Shown here one piece after another: positions 6,800 to 9,650 of a stretch of DNA of 9,650 bases. The stretch is from DASRCB01 sp035653295 (GTDB lineage Bacteria; Acidobacteriota; Terriglobia; Bryobacterales; Bryobacteraceae), in the NCBI GenBank assembly GCA_035653295.1, contig DASRCB010000275.1, positions 1 to 9,650 on the forward strand, given 5' to 3'. Under the pieces are notes generated by a model that worked only from the letters and a program-made list of their open reading frames with translations, was not told the DNA's origin and searched no databases. The translations under genes and the position numbers were made by a program. Each line of letters starts with the position of its first letter. Within the stretch, counting starts at the first letter, position 1.

Positions 6800-6830
6800 G
6801 GGGCTGCTTCAGCGAGTTTTTCTATTGTAG

Positions 6831-6876
6831 CCCGCCGAGCCTGGGCGGGACTGCGAACCTGGCGCGCCGGCCGGCG
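6831..6876. repeat. GC-rich inverted repeats upstream of the CRTAC1 operon
   Basis: CCCGCC (6831-6836) and GGCGGG (6844-6849) form a 6-bp stem with a 7-nt loop. CGCCGGCCGGCG (6865-6876) is a perfect 12-bp palindrome. They lie in the predicted leader of the minus-strand operon and could fold in the transcript or bind a protein dimer. No known riboswitch was recognised, and there is no T-run placed to make a terminator. Confidence 0.45.
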
Positions 6877-6900
6877 GCGGGCCGGGGGGGCAGGGAAGGC

Positions 6901-6928
6901 TTATCGGATTTTTTTTCGGAAAACTTTC
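6901..6928 (-). promoter_or_regulatory. Candidate sigma28-type promoter of the CRTAC1 operon
   Basis: The minus strand carries GAAAGTTT (6928-6921), 12 nt, then TCCGATAA (6908-6901). The E. coli FliA consensus is TAAAGTTT-N11-GCCGATAA, so 14 of 16 bases match with a spacer one base too long. The spacer includes a run of eight A (T on the plus strand). Predicted transcription would start near 6893 and give a leader of about 95 nt before the GTG at 6799. This leader contains the GC-rich inverted repeats at 6831-6876. A FliA-type promoter here would place the redox operon, with fliS at its far end, in the motility regulon. This is inferred from the motif alone. Confidence 0.38.
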
Positions 6929-6955
6929 TCAAGGGATTCGTGGCGGGGACGATAT
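6929..6955 (+). promoter_or_regulatory. Candidate sigma28-type promoter of the DRVELS small gene
   Basis: TCAA (6929-6932), 15 nt, then GACGATAT (6948-6955) matches TAAA-N15-GCCGATAA at 9 of 12 positions with the correct spacing. It abuts the divergent candidate at 6901-6928. The transcript would start about 6961, immediately before the ribosome binding site, the same tight layout as at fliS. The downstream gene has a flagellar-type motif, which gives some support. Confidence 0.36.
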
Positions 6956-6962
6956 GAGAACC

Positions 6963-6967
6963 GGAGG
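6963..6967 (+). promoter_or_regulatory. Ribosome binding site of the DRVELS small gene
   Basis: GGAGG lies 8 nt before the ATG at 6976 and selects that codon over the in-frame TTG at 6970. It is one of the strongest Shine-Dalgarno sites in the window and argues that this short gene is really translated. Confidence 0.75.
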
Positions 6968-6975
6968 TATTGTTT

Positions 6976-7167
6976 ATGAGTTCGGTGGCGCCGTTCAATC
7001 CGGGGCTGCAGGCGCTGCTCGAGACGCTGGCGAGGCTGCATCCGCCGTCAACTCCCACGGAGTCGGCCCGCTCTGCGCCACAGAAATCGCCGCCTACCGA
7101 CCGGGTGGAACTGAGCCCGGAGGCGCGGCGAGTCTCCGCGGACAATAAAACGCCGGCGGGCCGTTAA
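6976..7167 (+). CDS. Small protein with FlgM-like DRVELS motif
   Basis: This 63-residue protein is of unknown function. The N-terminal third is short and helical (APFNPGLQALLETLARLH), followed by a proline/serine/threonine-rich linker and then DRVELSPEARRVS at about residues 41-53. DxVxLS-x-x-A is the conserved N-terminal element of FlgM-type anti-sigma28 factors and is seen in other small flagellar-associated proteins. The sigma-binding C-terminal helices of FlgM are missing, so it is not an orthologue of the complete flgM at 569-814. It has no signal peptide or membrane segment. The last codons and the stop lie inside a strong hairpin shared with the convergent gene. The Shine-Dalgarno site and a sigma28-like promoter support expression. 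It could also be a remnant of a longer flgM-like gene. Confidence 0.65.
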   Translation: MSSVAPFNPGLQALLETLARLHPPSTPTESARSAPQKSPPTDRVELSPEARRVSADNKTPAGR

Positions 7168-7178
7168 CCCGCCGGCGT
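7143..7178 (-). terminator. Rho-independent terminator of the secreted-protein gene
   Basis: An 11-bp perfect, almost pure G+C stem (7150-7160 pairing with 7168-7178) encloses a 7-nt loop. On the minus strand it is followed by TTTTATTG (7150-7143), the U-tract of an intrinsic terminator for the gene ending at 7220. On the plus strand the hairpin is not followed by T, so termination of the small plus gene there would be weaker. The TAA of that gene (7165-7167) sits in the loop. Confidence 0.82.
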
Positions 7179-7219
7179 CCCCTGCGCGGCTGTGAAGCCG
7201 CCTTCCGTCATCGGTCCGC

Positions 7220-7645
7220 TCACTTGCTGGCGAGGAGGATGGTCATCCGCTCCGGTACGCCGGCCATCTCGGACTCACGCTCGGCGGCAGTTTTGCGAAA
7301 TTCCTTGCCCATCCAGGTGGATCCGTTCCAGGCCGTGGCGAGGAAATGCTTCGCGCCGTAGACGTGGAATACGAGATGCGAATCGTTGACATCGCCCGGT
7401 TTCGAGGCGACCTCGGCAAGCACGGTGGCCTGCACGCGCCCTTTCGCATCGCGCACCTGCACGATGGAAGAACCCGGTGTGGCTTCGATCACATATTCTC
7501 CCGCCGGCAGTGTCGCGTGTCCCACGATGAAATCGAATGGGACGACCGCCTTCAGGTTGTTAATCTCAGGTTGCGCGAGTGCGAAGCCCGCCCCCAGTGT
7601 CATCACGGCTGCAACGCGCAGCGCCATCTTCGAAACCGTATTCAT
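7220..7645 (-). CDS. Small secreted protein of unknown function
   Basis: This 141-residue protein has a clear Sec signal peptide (MNTVSKMALRVAAVMTLGAG, cleavage about after ALA at residue 24) and a mature part of roughly 117 residues without cysteine. The sequence looks beta-rich: VPFDFIVGHATLPAGEYVIE (35-54), a QVRDAKGRVQATVL hairpin, LVFHVYGAKHFLATAW (91-106), and a charged tail region KEFRKTAAERESEMAG. I recall this arrangement (VPFxFxVG, LPAGEY, LVFHRYG, then R-E-L-P-K-S-like) from many acidobacterial hypothetical proteins; no function is known to me. The ATG has AAGGGG about 7 nt upstream. It is a single-gene unit, with a sigma54-type promoter upstream and an intrinsic terminator downstream, convergent with the small DRVELS gene and divergent from the sigma54 activator. 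Confidence 0.8.
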   Translation of the reverse strand: MNTVSKMALRVAAVMTLGAGFALAQPEINNLKAVVPFDFIVGHATLPAGEYVIEATPGSSIVQVRDAKGRVQATVLAEVASKPGDVNDSHLVFHVYGAKHFLATAWNGSTWMGKEFRKTAAERESEMAGVPERMTILLASK

Positions 7646-7697
7646 CTCGTTTCCCCTTTCCTCTGTCTCTGTTTCCTTCCGGAACGCCCTTTCCAGA

Positions 7698-7713
7698 TGC
7701 AGCCGGCGCGCCA
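7698..7713 (-). promoter_or_regulatory. Sigma54 (-24/-12) promoter of the secreted-protein gene
   Basis: The minus strand reads TGGCGCGCCGGCTGCA. Against the RpoN consensus TGGCACG-N4-TTGCW this matches 6 of 7 in the -24 box and 4 of 5 in the -12 box, with the invariant GG and GC exactly 10 nt apart. Transcription would start near 7687, about 42 nt before the ATG at 7645. A sigma54-dependent activator gene lies divergently next to it. The match is direct; promoter use is inferred. Confidence 0.62.
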
Positions 7714-7747
7714 GTCTGTTCTGTACGTCAAATCAGTCACTTACGCT

Positions 7748-7772
7748 GGTTATCGGCGGTCAACCGTAACCG
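7748..7772. promoter_or_regulatory. Possible enhancer site in the divergent region
   Basis: GGTTA (7748-7752) and TAACC (7767-7771) are inverted across 14 nt. The interval and flank also contain GGTCAACC (7758-7765) and a tandem AACCGTAACCG. The block is centred about 72 nt upstream of the predicted sigma54 start and about 85 nt from the activator gene, so it could be a binding site for that activator. The repeats are short and could be chance. Confidence 0.3.
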
Positions 7773-7845
7773 AACAGTTCTGATGGGCCAGAGCGATTCG
7801 GTTTACCTCCAGAGCCGAGCGCCGTTTTATGCTGGATGCGGACCG

Positions 7846-9650
<1,805 letters not shown>

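Noticed and set aside
6824..6829. TACAAT on the minus strand as a sigma70 -10 box for the propeller gene
   Set aside because: No acceptable -35 box lies at 16-18 nt; the nearest TTCGCA is 22 nt away.
6909..6916. Run of eight T as a terminator on the plus strand
   Set aside because: No plus-strand gene lies upstream for 6 kb and no stem directly precedes the run; it better fits the spacer of the minus-strand promoter candidate.
7750..7757. Perfect sigma28 -10 octamer GCCGATAA on the minus strand upstream of the secreted-protein gene
   Set aside because: The -35 position at the right spacing reads TGTT, a poor match, and a much better sigma54 site lies closer to the gene. Similar -10 words (7 of 8) also occur inside nuoB near 1857 and truA near 2416.
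7783..7845. Alternative upstream ATG for the sigma54 activator
   Set aside because: It has no Shine-Dalgarno site and would add residues before the natural start of the FHA domain, although it cannot be fully excluded.

Overview
The window is GC-rich, densely coded bacterial DNA. The gene content points to an acidobacterium, perhaps near Solibacter/Bryobacter. The clues are an ASPIC/UnbV beta-propeller protein with a redoxin and a haem/copper-oxygenase-like TPR protein, a small secreted protein of a type I recall as abundant in Acidobacteria, and an FHA-GAF-sigma54 activator. This assignment rests on remembered family distributions and no search was run.

Layout. (1) Bases 2-814, plus strand: the 3' end of flgI, then flgJ and flgM, the tail of a flagellar operon with overlapping genes. 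(2) Bases 817-6799, minus strand: a six-gene series read right to left: CRTAC1-type propeller protein, redoxin, cytochrome c/PHM-like/TPR protein, truA, nuoB, fliS. The first four genes overlap by 4 nt at each junction, truA and nuoB are 7 nt apart, and fliS follows after 66 nt. fliS converges on flgM with a 2-nt gap. (3) Bases 6800-6975: a divergent intergenic region with two back-to-back sigma28-like promoter candidates. (4) Bases 6976-7167, plus strand: a 63-residue protein with a FlgM-like DRVELS motif. (5) Bases 7220-7645, minus strand: a small secreted protein with a strong rho-independent terminator and a good sigma54 (-24/-12) promoter match. (6) Bases 7846-9650, plus strand: an FHA-GAF-AAA+-Fis sigma54-dependent activator, complete except for the last base of its probable stop codon.

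Three themes emerge. First, flagellar assembly and its control: FlgI, FlgJ, the anti-sigma28 factor FlgM, the flagellin chaperone FliS, a second DxVxLS protein, and sigma28-like promoter candidates. Second, an exported redox module. A Tat-type calcium-loop propeller protein, a thioredoxin-fold protein and a fusion of a c-type haem domain, a PHM-like copper oxygenase with all six expected copper ligands, and five TPRs are encoded in overlapping frames. Its substrate is unknown, and it is the best candidate here for an undescribed system. Third, a possible regulatory pair: a sigma54 activator gene lies divergent to a secreted-protein gene that carries a sigma54-type promoter.

Housekeeping truA and an isolated nuoB sit between the redox module and fliS. 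No tRNA, rRNA, CRISPR array, insertion sequence or phage gene was seen, and no gene-free stretch exceeds about 200 bases.
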